The notes: generated from the sequence alone by a model not told the origin. 64,000 nt of DNA from Albula goreensis (GCA_022829145.1 CM040743.1:450001-514000); one strand, 5' to 3'. Counted from the first letter of the stretch, positions 23,799-36,087 are shown. Program-made: numbers and translations.

Positions 23799-26700
23799 GT
23801 ACCTGTGGGACTCTAGCAATGATGTCGGGGTATTTTGTGGTGTTGTCCTCCTGATTGCGGCTGAAGATGTGAACTTCCCCATTCTCCAGGATATGGATCT
23901 GCCAGAGCAGCAATTACACAACTCAGTACACACAACAGTACACACAACAGTACACACACACATTGTTACTGAACACACAGAGTAAAGAGAGGAACCATGC
24001 TCCCTCTAGTGGCTGGAAAAGGAAATGCTTTTCAAAGCTACAGACAAGAGCAGGATGGTTAGAGGGAAGGGGAGAGAGGGAGGAGGGAGATGGAGGAGAG
24101 AGGGAGGGGGAGGGGAGGAGAGGAGAGAGGGAGGGGGGAGGGGAGGAGAGGAGAGAGGGAGGGCACACCTGAGCTCGCTCTCCATCATATTTGTACTCGC
24201 AGGTGAAGGCAGCCTCATCAAAACGCTTCATCACCTCTGACACTCCTTTAGTGGGCTGGGCCAGCATGGGCTTCAGAGGAACACCTGAGAGAGAGGACAT
24301 TACACACACTATACACACTATACACACTACACACTACATACACTATACACACACACTACATACATTACACACACACTATACACACACACTATACACACTA
24401 TACACACTATACACACACTATACACTATACACTATACACACTACATACACTATACACACTATACACACTATACACACTACATACACTATACACACACACT
24501 CCTTTAGTGGGCTGGGCCAGCATGGGCTTCAGAGGAACACTTGAGAGAGAGGACATTACACACACTATACACACTATACACACTACATACATTACACATG
24601 CTATACACACTACACATCACCTCTGACACTCCTTTAGTGGGCTGGGCCAGCATGGGCTTCAGAGGAACACCTGAGAGAGAGGACATTACACACACTACAC
24701 ACACTATACACTCTATACACTCTATACACTCTATACACTCTATACACACACACACACACACTCCTTTAGTGGGCTGGGCCAGCATGGGCTTCAGAGGAAC
24801 ACCTGAGAGAGAGGACATTACACACACTATACACACTATACACACACACTCCTTTAGTGGGCTGGGCCAGCATGGGCTTCAGAGGAACACCTGAGAGAGA
24901 GGACATTACACACACTATACACACTATACACACACACTACATACATTACACACACTATACACACTATACACACTCTATACACACACACTACATACATTAC
25001 ACACACACTACACACACTGTACACACTCTATACACACACACTATACACACTATACACTATACACACTCTATACACACTGTACACACTGTACACACACACT
25101 ACATACATTACACACACACTATACACACTATACACACTATACACACACACTACATACATTACACACACACACACACTATACACACTGTACACACTCTATA
25201 CACACACACTATACACACTCTATACACACTATATACACTATACACACTGTACACACTGTACACACTCTATACACACACACTATACACACTATACACACTA
25301 TACACACACACTACATACATTACACACACACACTATACACACTGTACACACTCTATACACACTCTATACACACACACTATACACACTATACACACTATAC
25401 ACTATACACACTCTATACACACTGTACACACTCTATAGACACACACACACACTGTACACACTGCATACACTATACACACTTTACACACACTATACACACA
25501 CACTGTACACACACTATACACACACACTATACACACAAACTATACACACACACTATACACACACACTCTATACACACACTCTATACACACACACACTATA
25601 CACACTGTACACACTCTATAGACACACACACACACTGTACACACACTATACACACTACATACACTATACACACACTATACACACTGTACATACACTATAT
25701 ACACACACACTATACACACTGTACACACTCTATACACACACACACACACACTGTACACACACTATACACACTGTACACACACCATACACACACACACACA
25801 CACTATACACACACACTATAAACACACACACACATACATACACACTATACACACATTACACACACACACACTATACACAAACACACTGTACACACACTAT
25901 ACACACACGCTACATACATTACACACACACACTATACACACACACTACACATAACACACACACACACTGTACACACTATACACAAACACACTGTACACAC
26001 ACTATACACACACGCTACATACATTACACACACACACACACACTGTACACTCACTCTATACACACTACACACACACTGTACACATACACACACACACACA
26101 CAGTACACACTACATACATTACACACACACAGACTGTACACACACACTATACACACTACATACACTATACACACACTGTACACACACACAGGCTATACAC
26201 ACTACATACACTATACACACACACACTACATACGCTATACACACACACTGTACACACACACACACTATTCACAAACATACACACTATACACACTGTACAC
26301 ACTACATACACTACACACACTACACACACTACACACACACACAAACATGCTATACACACACTATACACAAACACACAGACTATACACACTCATTTTATAC
26401 ACTCACACTACACAAACTGCACACATGCTCATGCACTATAAGCACACTACATGTAGGCACAAACATACAAACACACTCCCTCTGTTTTTATTTTCACACA
26501 CACCCGAGTTTGAGTTTGCAGGTGAGCTTACCTGGCGTGAGTTTGCAGTGTTTTGGCAGGTCTTTAATTCCCTCCTTCAGCAGAACAGGAATGATGACAT
26601 CATAGTTTGGCATCTCACTAAGAATCAAAAACACCAATTACCCAAAGCAAACCCACAGCAAACCCACAGCAAACCCACAGCAAACCCACAGCAAACCCTT

Positions 26701-27185
26701 AGCCCCTCCCAGCCCCTCACCAGTAGGTCTGCTTTAGGATCAGAGTGCTCTCCTCCAACCAGGCCCGTCTGCTCTCTGCACTCCTGCCCAGCCCTGCATC
26801 AAGCACCTGGGGAGGGAATACTGGAGCACACACACACACACACCATTACAACACAAACACACACACACCCCCACACCATTACAACACAAACACACACACA
26901 CACGCACCATTACAACACAAACACACACACACGCACCATTACAACACAAACACACACACACACACGCACACCATTACAACACAAACACACACACACCCCC
27001 ACACCATTACAACACAAACACACACACACCATTACAACACAAACACACACACACACACACCATTACAACACAAACACACACACACACACCATTACAACAC
27101 ACACACACACGCACCATTACAACACACAACACACACACACACACACCATTACAACACACACACACACACACACACGCACCATTAC

Positions 27186-27220
<35 letters not shown>

Positions 27221-27587
27221 CATTACAACACAACACACACACACACACACCATTACAACACACACACACACATGCACAACACACACACACACGCGCACCA
27301 TTACATTACAACACACACACACACACACGCACCATTACAACACACACACACACACACCACACCATTACAACACACACACACACACCCGCACCATTACAAC
27401 AACACACACGCACACCATTACAACACAAACACACACACACACACACCATTACAACACAAACACACACACACACACATTACAACACACAACACACACACAC
27501 ACACACACCATTACAACACAACACACACACGCACACACACACACACACACCATTACAACACAACACACACACACACCATTACATTAC

Positions 27588-27632
<45 letters not shown>

Positions 27633-27638
27633 CATTAC

Positions 27639-27670
<32 letters not shown>

Positions 27671-27708
27671 ATTACAACACACACACACACATTACACACA
27701 CACATTAC

Positions 27709-27748
<40 letters not shown>

Positions 27749-27774
27749 ATTAAACACACATATTATGAAACACC

Positions 27775-27843
<69 letters not shown>

Positions 27844-29955
27844 CATTACAACACACACAAAATTAAACACACATATTATGAAACACACACCATTACAACA
27901 CACACACACACACACACACACACACCTTGTCCAGGGGGGGTGAGACACACAGCCTGGCTCAGAGCTGTAAGCACACTCTGCTCAGCCAGCCCAATCCGCA
28001 GCTTTCCCGCCAGAGACCTGCAGCAGCCAACGACAAATCAACGACAAATATCCCACACTCCAAACCAATTCACAACCTATTAACAACCAATGAACTACCT
28101 ACGTAACTAATATACAACCTGTACAACGATAAACCATCCTTAAACAATCAATAGACAACCCATACACAATTAATCCCACAAACTCTAAAACATGATCAAT
28201 ACTCAAATCATAATTCACTGATAAACCACCCATAGAACAGGTGTGAGAGCAGGTGTGTGTGGCGATGAGCAGGTGTGTGAGGCGATGAGCAGGTGGGGCA
28301 GGAAACTCACCTGACGATGTACCTGGCCTCAGAGTGTCTGCAGGCCACAAACAGCCCCTTAATGATGTCAATCTTCCTGTTCATGGACTGATGAGCCAGA
28401 GAAAGAGGGAAAGGGACCGAGATGAAATTAACTTGCCTGCCACACCTTCAACATATTTACGCTATTAACGCCGGGGAAATGTGCTGAAAACTGCAGGGGG
28501 CGCCGTTCGCTACAGAAACGCGTCAACTACCACGCGATTCACTGGAGTTACGACCACCTAGTGAGTCATCAGCTCGTCGCCACACTCACCGCATTCCCCG
28601 TCATCTTGGCAATGTCTTTCAACTTGCTGAACACGCCCCCTGCCGTCAGATTGGCCGGTGCAAACATCATCCTCTGGTTGCTACGGGAACTTTCAGCCAC
28701 CAATCCCAGGTCTCCTATCTCCTGTGCCTCGGCCTTGATTTTGTCCAACTGTCGCCCTGGAGGAGAGACAGACACCTTAAATTATCTGCTGAACAGAGAG
28801 AAAGAATGTCATGAACAGAAGAACAGAACTCTGAAACCAAAAAGAGGGAGAGAGAGAAAGAGAGAGAGGGAGGAAGGGAGAATGCACACATTACCCAATC
28901 TGGTAACGCTATGACCATGTGCATGACAGCATGAACGAATGAGACAGGAGTTTGCGCCGTACACCAACCTGTTGCCTGGGCAACAGCCTTCATCAATACG
29001 GTCTCTCCCACTCCAAGCTCCACCCCCAGGTAGGCGGGGCCCAGTTGGTTCAGACAGAGGTACACACAGCACAGCAGGTCATCTGCCCACAAGGAGGGGA
29101 CAAGTAGTGCTCACAACAGGCTCAGGATACTCACTCACACTCACTATTGGTGTGTGTGTGTTAAATTAGTGGGTCCATAAAATATTTCAGCTTGCTTTAT
29201 TCTGAAGTTGGGTTTCACGCTTGTATCACTACAGTTATCAATTAAGCAAAGCATTGGCCCAACAAACGAGTAAACCGCTGCCGAAAGTCTGTGGACCTTT
29301 CAGAAAAACCAACTGAACGAGCGTTAACGCAAGACAGTCAGCGAATCCCAATCCAGCTTAGCAAATCCAGCGCAGTTCCCGCTCCACAATACACACTATA
29401 TGCACAGAAATGCACACCACCACGACACCGTGAACGACACCGTGAACGACACCGTGAACGACACTCACCTGGTGAGAGGACCACCACAGATCGCAAGAAG
29501 TTTGACAGGGTCTCAATGTTCTTCAGTCTGGAGGAAACAAACGGACACGACTTAAACAACCAAAACACCAACAGCACCTCACAATGCCAACCCTAATCTC
29601 GCATAACCAATGCTAACCCCAATCACAGTCCCAAAAATGCTAATAGTGCAAATAACTTTGCTATAACACTAAACACACACCTGCATCTATAACACTAAGC
29701 ACACATCCACACGGCTACGCTAACCACAAACCGGCACTGCTACGCTGACCACTCATCCCTGATGCTAAAGCTTCCCACACACTGCCCCCTGCAGGAACGT
29801 GAGAGGATCATACCGGCCCATTTCCTCCTCAATCTTCTCCAGAGTGCGAGCTACAGCCAGGTAGGGTACCCTGGGAGGGAGAGAGAGAGGGAGAGGGAGA
29901 GAGAGACACTGCTTTAAACACACAGGAACACGACCACAAACACACGCACAAACTA

Positions 29956-29995
<40 letters not shown>

Positions 29996-32900
29996 AACAC
30001 ACAAAATCGCACATGCAATCCTTCCCGATATACACAAAGAGCTATCACTCAAACGGGGGCTGACCTTTGACCCCGACTCCAGCAGGCATGGTCCAAGGGG
30101 TGGTAGTGTGAGCGGGAGGGGTCATAGTCCACAGGGCTGACTGACCCCCCACTAAGAGAGAGAGCAAGAGTAAGAGAGTGAGATGTGTGCACAACATTCG
30201 GTATTAAAATCTGTGCACTCAGTAAAAATTCAACACAACCAGCAACACCCAGCACTGTCTCTACTAACCCTAACCACCCCCGCGCTAACCCCCCCCCCCC
30301 ACGCTAACCACCCCCATGCTAACCCCCCACGCTAACCACCCCCATGCTAACCACCCCCATGCTAACCCCCCACGCTAACCCCCCACGCTAACCACCCCCA
30401 TGCTAACCCCCATGCTAACCCCCCACCCTAACCACCCAACCCTACTGCACTACTGGTATTCAAGGCAAGCACTGAAAAGACAGAAGGGAAAGGAGATGCC
30501 CACAGGCCTTTATTAGCTTCTGCAGTATACCAGTTCCATACTTTCATCAGACTGCAAAATCCAGGGAGAGACAAAAAAAAACTTCACTGAATGTTACACA
30601 CACACACATTCGCTCACGCACACACACACAATGCATGTTCTCACTCACACACGTGCACACATGTCCAACCTGCTGGCCTTAATGTCCTTCTGCCCCTCCT
30701 TCACTCTCACTCCATCCCCCTTCTCCTCCTCTGCTTTCACCAGCTTCACTGCCACTTTCCTGGGGGCTGCAGGAGAGAGAGATGGATAGAAGTAAACAGA
30801 GGGACAGAGGTAGAGACAGGGATCGAGAGTGGGGTGAAGAGGAAAGAGAAAGGGATGAGGAGAGAAAGAGAGGGACAGAGAGGGGGATGAGGAGAGAAAG
30901 AGAGGGAGAGACAGAGGGGGTGAGGAGAGAAAGAGAGAGAGGGGGGATGAGGAGAGAAAGAGAGGGGGGATGAGGAGAGAAAGAGAGGGACAGAGAGGGG
31001 GATGAGGAGAGAAAGAGAGGGAGAGAGAGAGGGGGTGAGGAGAGAAAGAGAGAGAAAGAGAGGGGGGTGAGGAGAGAAAGAGAGAGAGGGGGATGAGGAG
31101 AGAAAGAGAGGGAGAGAGAGGGGGTGAGGAGAGAAAGAGAGAGAGGGGGGGATGAGGAGAGAAAGAGAGGGAGAGAGAGAGGGGGTGAGGAGAGAAAGAG
31201 AGAGAGGGGGGATGAGGAGAGAAAGAGAGGGAGAGAGAGAGGGGGTGAGGAGAGAAAGAGAGAGGGGGATGAGGAGAGAAAGAGAGAGAGGGGGGGGATG
31301 AGGAGAGAAAGAGAGAGAGGGGGGATGAGGAGAGAAAGAGAGAGAGGGGGGATGAGGAGAGAAAGAGAGAGAGGGGGGTGAGGAGAGAAAGAGAGAGAGG
31401 GGGGGGGATGAGGAGAGAAAGAGAGAGAGAGAGAGGGGGGATGAGGAGAGAAAGACAGGGAGAGAGAGAGAGAGGGGGATGAGTAGGAAGATGGTCTTAC
31501 CAAAGAAGTTGCTGATGGGTCCCTTCTTGGCAGAATCGGTGTGGGTGCTCTGCTCCTCATCCCTGCTCCGCTCCTCATCCCTGCTCCGCTCCTCATCCTT
31601 TCCTCCAACAGACCCCAGACATCCTACATCCTCTTCCTCCTTCACGTCTTGCCGTTCCCTTCATTCAATGAGAGAAGAAACTGAGAAACTGAGTACCGAG
31701 TGAAACCGAGCGACAGAATGCAGTTTTCTCTGGCACGGCCCCTCTCCTTCCTCTCACCGGTCAGAATGTCCGTGCCCTCCTTCTTGGCCCTCTTCCTTTC
31801 CTGGACCTCCTCATCTACCTCGTCCTCCTGAGAATTTGTGCTGTCAAGCTTCCTCTTTGGAAACTGCTTCCTGGCTAAAAAGGGAGAGAAAAAGTATCGG
31901 AATATAAGGGAAGACCAAATGTTAAAGTCAGGGAGCTGGGCTTGTAGCTCAGAGGTTACAGTGTAGTATAATGGTTAGGGAGCTGGGCTTGTAGCTCAGA
32001 GGTTACAGTGTAGTATAATGGTTAGGGAGCTGGGCTTGTAGCTCAGAGGTTACAGTGTAGTATAATGGTTAGGGAGCTGGGCTTGTAGCTCAGAGGTTAC
32101 AGTGTAGTGTAATGGTTAGGAGCTGGGCTTGTAGCTCAGAGGTTACAGTGTAGTATAATGGTTAGGGAGCTGGGCTTGTAGCTCAGAGGTTACAGTGTAG
32201 TGTAATGGTTAGGGAGCTGGGCTTGTAGCTCAGAGGTTACAGTGTAGTGTAATGGTTAGGGAGCTGGGCTTGTAGCTCAGAGGTTAGTGTAGTGTAATGG
32301 TTAGGGAGCTGGGCTTGTAGCTCAGAGGTTACAGTGTAGTATAATGGTTAGGAGCTGGGCTTGTAGCTCAGAGGTTACAGTGTAGTGTAATGGTTAGGGA
32401 GCTGGGCTTGTAGCTCAGAGGTTACAGTGTAGTATAATGGTTAGGGAGCTGGGCTTGCAGCTCAGAGGTTACAGTGTAGTATAATGGTTAGGAGCTGGGC
32501 TTGTAGCTCAGAGGTTACAGTGTAGTGTAATGGTTAGGGAGCTGGGCTTGTAGCTCAGAGGTTACAGTGTAGTATAATGGTTAGGAGCTGGGCTTGTAGC
32601 TCAGAGGTTACAGTGTAGTATAATGGTTAGGAGCTGGGCTTGTAGCTCAGAGGTTACAGTGTAGTATAATGGTTAGGAGCTGGGCTTGTAGCTCAGAGGT
32701 TACAGTGTAGTGTAATGGTTAGGGAGCTGGGCTTGTAGCTCAGAGGTTACAGTGTAGTATAATGGTTAGGAGCTGGGCTTGTAGCTCAGAGGTTACAGTG
32801 TAGTGTAATGGTTAGGAGCTGGGCTTGTAGCTCAGAGGTTACAGTGTAGTATAATGGTTAGGAGCTGGGCTTGTAGCTCAGAGGTTACAGTGTAGTATAA

Positions 32901-35900
32901 TGATTTGTCTGATTGCTAAGGGACTGACCGGTCTTGCGTTTGGGAATTCCAGTGGGCGAGACAGAGGATGGGGTAGCAGGAGTAACTGGAGTTGCTGGGG
33001 TAACTGGGGTAGCTGGGGTTACCATTGTTACAGCACTAGCTGGAGACACTGGAGTGGAAGGAGAGGTTGGGAAAGAGGTCTTCATTACTGCCTCCTGCAG
33101 GAGACAGAGAGAGCTGCAGTTGAACAGACATTCAACTGAACAATTACATTACATTACAGTCATTTAGCTGACGCTTTTATACAGTTGATTAGGCTAACCA
33201 AGGCTAACCAATGGGAGCAATGTGGGGTTAAGGGCCTTGCTCAAGGGCCCAACAGCAGTGGTGTTCTTGCTGTAGCTGGGCTGGGGCTTGAACTGCCAGC
33301 CTCAGGGGTCCCAGTCATGTACCCCCACCACCATGAACCTGCTTCATTTCTACTAATGTGTTCCTCATAACCTGCACCACTAATTTCCTCCCACTCACCA
33401 CTATCACTAATTTACTGCTTATAACCAGCACCATTTCTGTGAAGGGACCGCTGTCCGGGCAATGAATTTCCAGATCACAGACACTCTGAGTATCCATGTA
33501 CATTTTACACACAGCCTGCATGAATCATAGGGGCCAAGCTGGAAACATGGGGGCTGCGATGGGCCCCTGGTGACGGCAGCAGCGGCTACTCTCAGGCTTA
33601 CCTTCTCCTCTGGGGGCGGGGCTACCTCCTCCTTCTCTACAAATTCTTCCTCATCACTGTCTAGGATTGGTCGACAGCGCTTGCTAGCTTTCTTCACTGG
33701 CGAATCAGATTCTGGAAATCCATTTTTTGGTTTGAGGGGAGATTTGACTGGTCTACAAGAGAAAAGAAAAAAATGTGTCTTGAGAGAATCACAGGAGTCC
33801 GGCCTCAGCAAAAGAGACGTCATATCTCATATGTGAAGGACTGCGTCCGCTGCCAGCGCAGTCTCTGGTTGTGTCTCACAGCACAGACCACAGAGCCTGT
33901 GCTCACTCACTCTGTTCTCTCTTTCGCTGAGCTGCTTTTGTCCTCCTCTTTCTGCTTTCCCTTCATGGGCTGAAAGAAAGACCTGAAACAGAGAAGAGTA
34001 GTGAACAGTCAGAGCTGTGCTGCAGAGTTACGAGGGAGCAGGTGAACAGGTACACACTGAAGAGGCAGAGAACAGCCATAAGCAGAAACACCTGAGTTGT
34101 ACTATCTACTCATTGAACTCAAAGTCTTACAGGATCTTTCAAGGACAAAACACTACAGTACCCATCTTGCAATACCATTCTGTGTTTGTGTGCAGTGTGT
34201 TAGCATGCTTCTGTTCTGTGTGTGAGTTCAGTGTGTTAGCATGCTTCTGTTCTGTGTGCGAGTTCAGTGTGTTAGCATGCTTCTGTTCTGTGTGTGAGTT
34301 CAGTGTGTTAGGATGCTAATGTTCTGTGTGTGAGTTCAGTGTGTTAGCATTCTTCTGTTCTGTTTGCGAGTTCAGTGTGTTAGCATGCTTCTGTTCTGTG
34401 TGCGAGTTCAGTGTGTTAGCATGCTTCTGTTCTGTGTGCGAGTTCAGTGTGTTAGCATGCTTCTGTTCTGTTTGCGAGTTCAGTGTGTTAGCATGCTTCT
34501 GTTCTGTGTGCGAGTTCAGTGTGTTAGCATGCTTCTGTTCTGTGTGCGAGTTCAGTGTGTTAGCATGCTTCTGTTCTGTTTGCGAGTTCAGTGTGTTAGC
34601 ATGCTTCTGTTCTGTGTGTGAGTTCAGTGTGTTAGCATGCTTCTGTTCTGTGTGTGAGTTCAGTGTGTTAGCATGCTTCTGTTCTGTGTGCGAGTGCAGT
34701 GTTAGCATGCTTCTGTTCTGTGTGTGAGTTCAGTGTGTTAGCATGCTTCTGTTCTGTGTGTGAGTTCAGTGTGTTAGCATGCTTCGGTTCTGTGTGCGAG
34801 TTCAGTGTGTTAGCATGCTTCTGTTCTGTGTGTGAGTTCAGTGTGTTAGCATGCTTCTGTTCTGTTTGCGAGTTCAGTGTGTTAGCATGTTTCTGTTCTG
34901 TGTGCGAGTTCAGTGTGTTAGCATGCTTCTGTTCTGTGTGTGAGTTCAATGTGTTAGCATGCTTCTGTTCTGTGTCTGTGTGTTAGCATGCTTCTGTTCT
35001 GTGTGCGAGTTCAGTGTGTTAGCATGTTTCTGTTCTGTGTGCGAGTTCAGTGTGTTAGCATGCTTCTGTTCTGTGTGTGAGTTCAGTGTGTTAGCATGCT
35101 TCTGTTCTGTGTCTGTGTGTTAGCATGCTTCTGTTCTGTGTGCGAGTTCAGTGTGTTAGCATGCTTCTGTTCTGTGTGTGAGTTCAGTGTGTTAGGATGC
35201 TAATGTTCTGTGTGTGAGTTCAGTGTGTTAGCATGCTTCTGTTCTGTGTGTGAGTTCAGTGTGTTAGGATGCTAATGTTCTGTGTGTGAGTTCAGTGTGT
35301 TAGCATGCTTCTGTTCTGTGTTTGTGTGTTAGCATGCCTCTGTTCTACATACTTGTATGGGAATATGGCCACTTTTGACACCAACTATAAATGAATACAG
35401 CACAGATCGCCTGAGGGGTTGGCTTGTTGTTTTTTTAAACTGACCAAAGCACACGTTTCATGACAGACAATGACATCGCTTCTTTACCTCTGACGCCTAT
35501 CATCACCTTTATCAACACATTTCTTAAATGTTTTACCAACTTCGCACACTTTTATACAGACTTTGCAAAACTACAGACATCAAGGCCGAAGTGAGCGCGG
35601 AAACACACTTTGGTAAGGATGACATGCAAGAACAGAACCAGAGGTTCGAGAAAGAAAATGACAGTTCCCTGGGACAGTGTGTGGGCTTTCAAGCAAAGAT
35701 ATACTTATCCAGAAAGCTGACGGGAATTTACTTATGTACACTCAAAGCTGGAAGTCTACGGCGGGCGCAAACCGACCACTGTGCTAGCGCCATTAGACAA
35801 CTTTCACTGACTACGTGCTGGCATCAGTCTGGGAGAGCAATGTTCCGATGATTCATGCAACAAGGCTATTTCACTCCTCGTGTGATATATAACACAATTC

Positions 35901-36087
35901 TGGTGTAACTGGAGAGAGCTGGGTGCAGGCTTTTCATTGCTGATTACAAAGCTAGCTACCTAGTTCGTTAAACAAACAAGAGACCTAAGACATGCACACG
36001 ATATTCACATTTTAATACAGCAGTCTTATTCTGTGTCAGAATTATGGGGGAAGACAAGTGTTTTACTTACGCAATGCTTCGCTGCAT
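19951..36087 (-). CDS. lig1: DNA ligase 1, 27 coding exons
   Basis: ATP-dependent ligase that seals Okazaki fragments and repair nicks in the nucleus. Exons in order: 36071-36087, 33911-33982, 33602-33752, 32929-33094, 31758-31874, 31501-31647, 30670-30766, 30065-30151, 29814-29870, 29469-29527, 28969-29082, 28590-28756, 28311-28387, 27926-28017, 26721-26820, 26532-26617, 24169-24284, 23803-23898, 23092-23202, 22859-22930, 22632-22776, 22406-22488, 22093-22245, 21178-21231, 20945-21088, 20681-20773, 19951-20028. They total 2751 bases (916 residues; human has 919), and every phase agrees. The start gives a PCNA-binding PIP box (QRSIASFF). The catalytic KYDG lysine falls at residue 567, next to human K568. 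The acceptor of exon 6 (cggcaag) is weak and is the least certain junction. Introns are packed with tandem arrays, two of which contain copies of lig1 exon edges. Confidence 0.97.
20045..20515. repeat. 31-bp minisatellite in lig1 intron 26
   Basis: About 15 copies of gagacacagagagacataga plus gagcagagcca. Confidence 0.96.
21245..22055. repeat. Composite array with (TG)n in lig1 intron 23
   Basis: About 16 units of ccactgagccagagatacac plus agaactg, each followed by a variable (TG)n tract and tatca or tca. Confidence 0.96.
22406..24284 (-). CDS. lig1: lig1 exons 17-22: adenylation domain
   Basis: About residues 536-743. Visible nucleotidyltransferase motifs are motif [12 protein letters not shown] with the adenylated lysine, then [35 protein letters not shown] and CEGLMVKTL. 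Exons 17 and 18 are the sources of the exon-fragment repeats at 24500-24908 and 23283-23715. Confidence 0.97.
23225..23797. repeat. Array of lig1 exon 18 fragments plus donor plus (TG)n
   Basis: Six extra copies of the last 39 bases of exon 18 with its splice donor (copies begin near 23286, 23378, 23462, 23547, 23615 and 23680), separated by variable (TG)n tracts, lie downstream of the true exon (donor at 23802). The copied piece encodes [12 protein letters not shown] on the minus strand. Copies alternate between GAC and GAA at the aspartate codon. Confidence 0.93.
24060..24165. repeat. GA-rich tract in lig1 intron 17
   Basis: ggagggag/gagaggag low-complexity tract next to the exon 17 donor. 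Confidence 0.9.
24290..26400. repeat. ACACTATACAC array with embedded lig1 exon 17 fragments
   Basis: A 2.1-kb low-complexity block of cacactatacacacactata, gtacacac and tacatacattac words in lig1 intron 16. Four extra copies of the exon 17 start with its splice acceptor are embedded at 24501-24560, 24604-24690, 24762-24825 and 24847-24910. Confidence 0.95.
26532..30151 (-). CDS. lig1: lig1 exons 8-16: DNA-binding domain
   Basis: About residues 257-535, from [16 protein letters not shown] through [54 protein letters not shown] and [10 protein letters not shown] to PKHCKLTPG. This is the all-helical DNA-encircling domain special to eukaryotic ligase 1. Exon 15 uses the acceptor at 26821-26823, not the AG 14 bp downstream, because only the former keeps FPPQVLDAG in phase. 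Confidence 0.95.
26646..26700. repeat. 11-bp repeat agcaaacccac
   Basis: Five tandem copies in lig1 intron 15. Confidence 0.93.
26825..27925. repeat. (AC)n-CCATTACAACA composite array in lig1 intron 14
   Basis: About 35 units of variable (AC)n joined to accattacaacacaaacac. It fills the whole intron, from 5 bp of one exon to the donor of the other. Confidence 0.96.
28030..28300. other. lig1 intron 13, mostly unique
   Basis: AT-rich with aaccaatgaacta-like words and a short gatgagcaggtgtgtg repeat near the exon 13 donor. Confidence 0.5.
29425..29465. repeat. 12-bp repeat gacaccgtgaac
   Basis: Three tandem copies directly before the exon 10 donor. Confidence 0.9.
30275..30435. repeat. C-rich repeat ccccatgctaacca
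   Basis: About 12 short units in lig1 intron 7. Confidence 0.93.
30670..36087 (-). CDS. lig1: lig1 exons 1-7: disordered N-terminal region with PIP box
   Basis: Exon 1 holds only MQRSI plus two bases; exon 2 continues [12 protein letters not shown], together forming the PIP box that recruits ligase to PCNA. Exons 3-7 carry [25 protein letters not shown] and SNFF-APRK, the short conserved islands of the vertebrate ligase 1 N terminus, including basic nuclear-localisation-like runs. Exon 4 has a short internal repeat (TPATPV three times), an in-exon tandem repeat. This region (about residues 1-256) is otherwise low complexity. Confidence 0.93.
30775..31485. repeat. Purine-only array in lig1 intron 6
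   Basis: About 25 units of ggggatgaggagagaaagag with length variation; nearly pure purine on the plus strand for 700 bp. Serine/leucine-rich open frames on the minus strand are repeat translations. Confidence 0.95.
31930..32905. repeat. 46-47-bp array of a tRNA-like SINE head in lig1 intron 4
   Basis: About 21 copies of ttagggagctgggcttgtag plus ctcagaggttacagtgtagt and ataatgg. The words TAGTATAATGGTTAG and TAGCTCAGAGG match RNA polymerase III A-box sequences of tRNA genes. The array stops 24 bp before the exon 4 donor. Confidence 0.93.
33143..33345 (+). mobile_element. SINE-like interspersed repeat
   Basis: The segment from cattacattacagtcatttag through gggttaagggccttgctcaa to gggcttgaactgccagcctc is a motif spread through teleost genomes. 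It lies in lig1 intron 3. Confidence 0.6.
34190..35345. repeat. 36-bp minisatellite in lig1 intron 1
   Basis: About 31 copies of ttctgttctgtgtgcgagtt plus cagtgtgttagcatgc. A 12-codon periodic open frame exists on both strands. Confidence 0.96.
35350..36060. other. Unique 5' part of lig1 intron 1
   Basis: Single-copy sequence. An open frame of about 107 codons at 35528-35851 (+) shows no recognisable domain. Confidence 0.5.

Noticed and set aside
26347..27866. Threonine/histidine-rich frames of 373 to 468 codons
   Set aside because: Translations of CA-type arrays running across real lig1 exons on the opposite strand.
31930..32905. Cluster of tRNA genes
   Set aside because: A-box-like words are present, but the 47-bp unit is too short for a tRNA and lacks a B box and acceptor-stem pairing.
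35528..35851. Plus-strand open frame of 107 codons in lig1 intron 1
   Set aside because: No recognisable domain, repeat-free but unremarkable composition, antisense to the gene, and no clear start or splice context.
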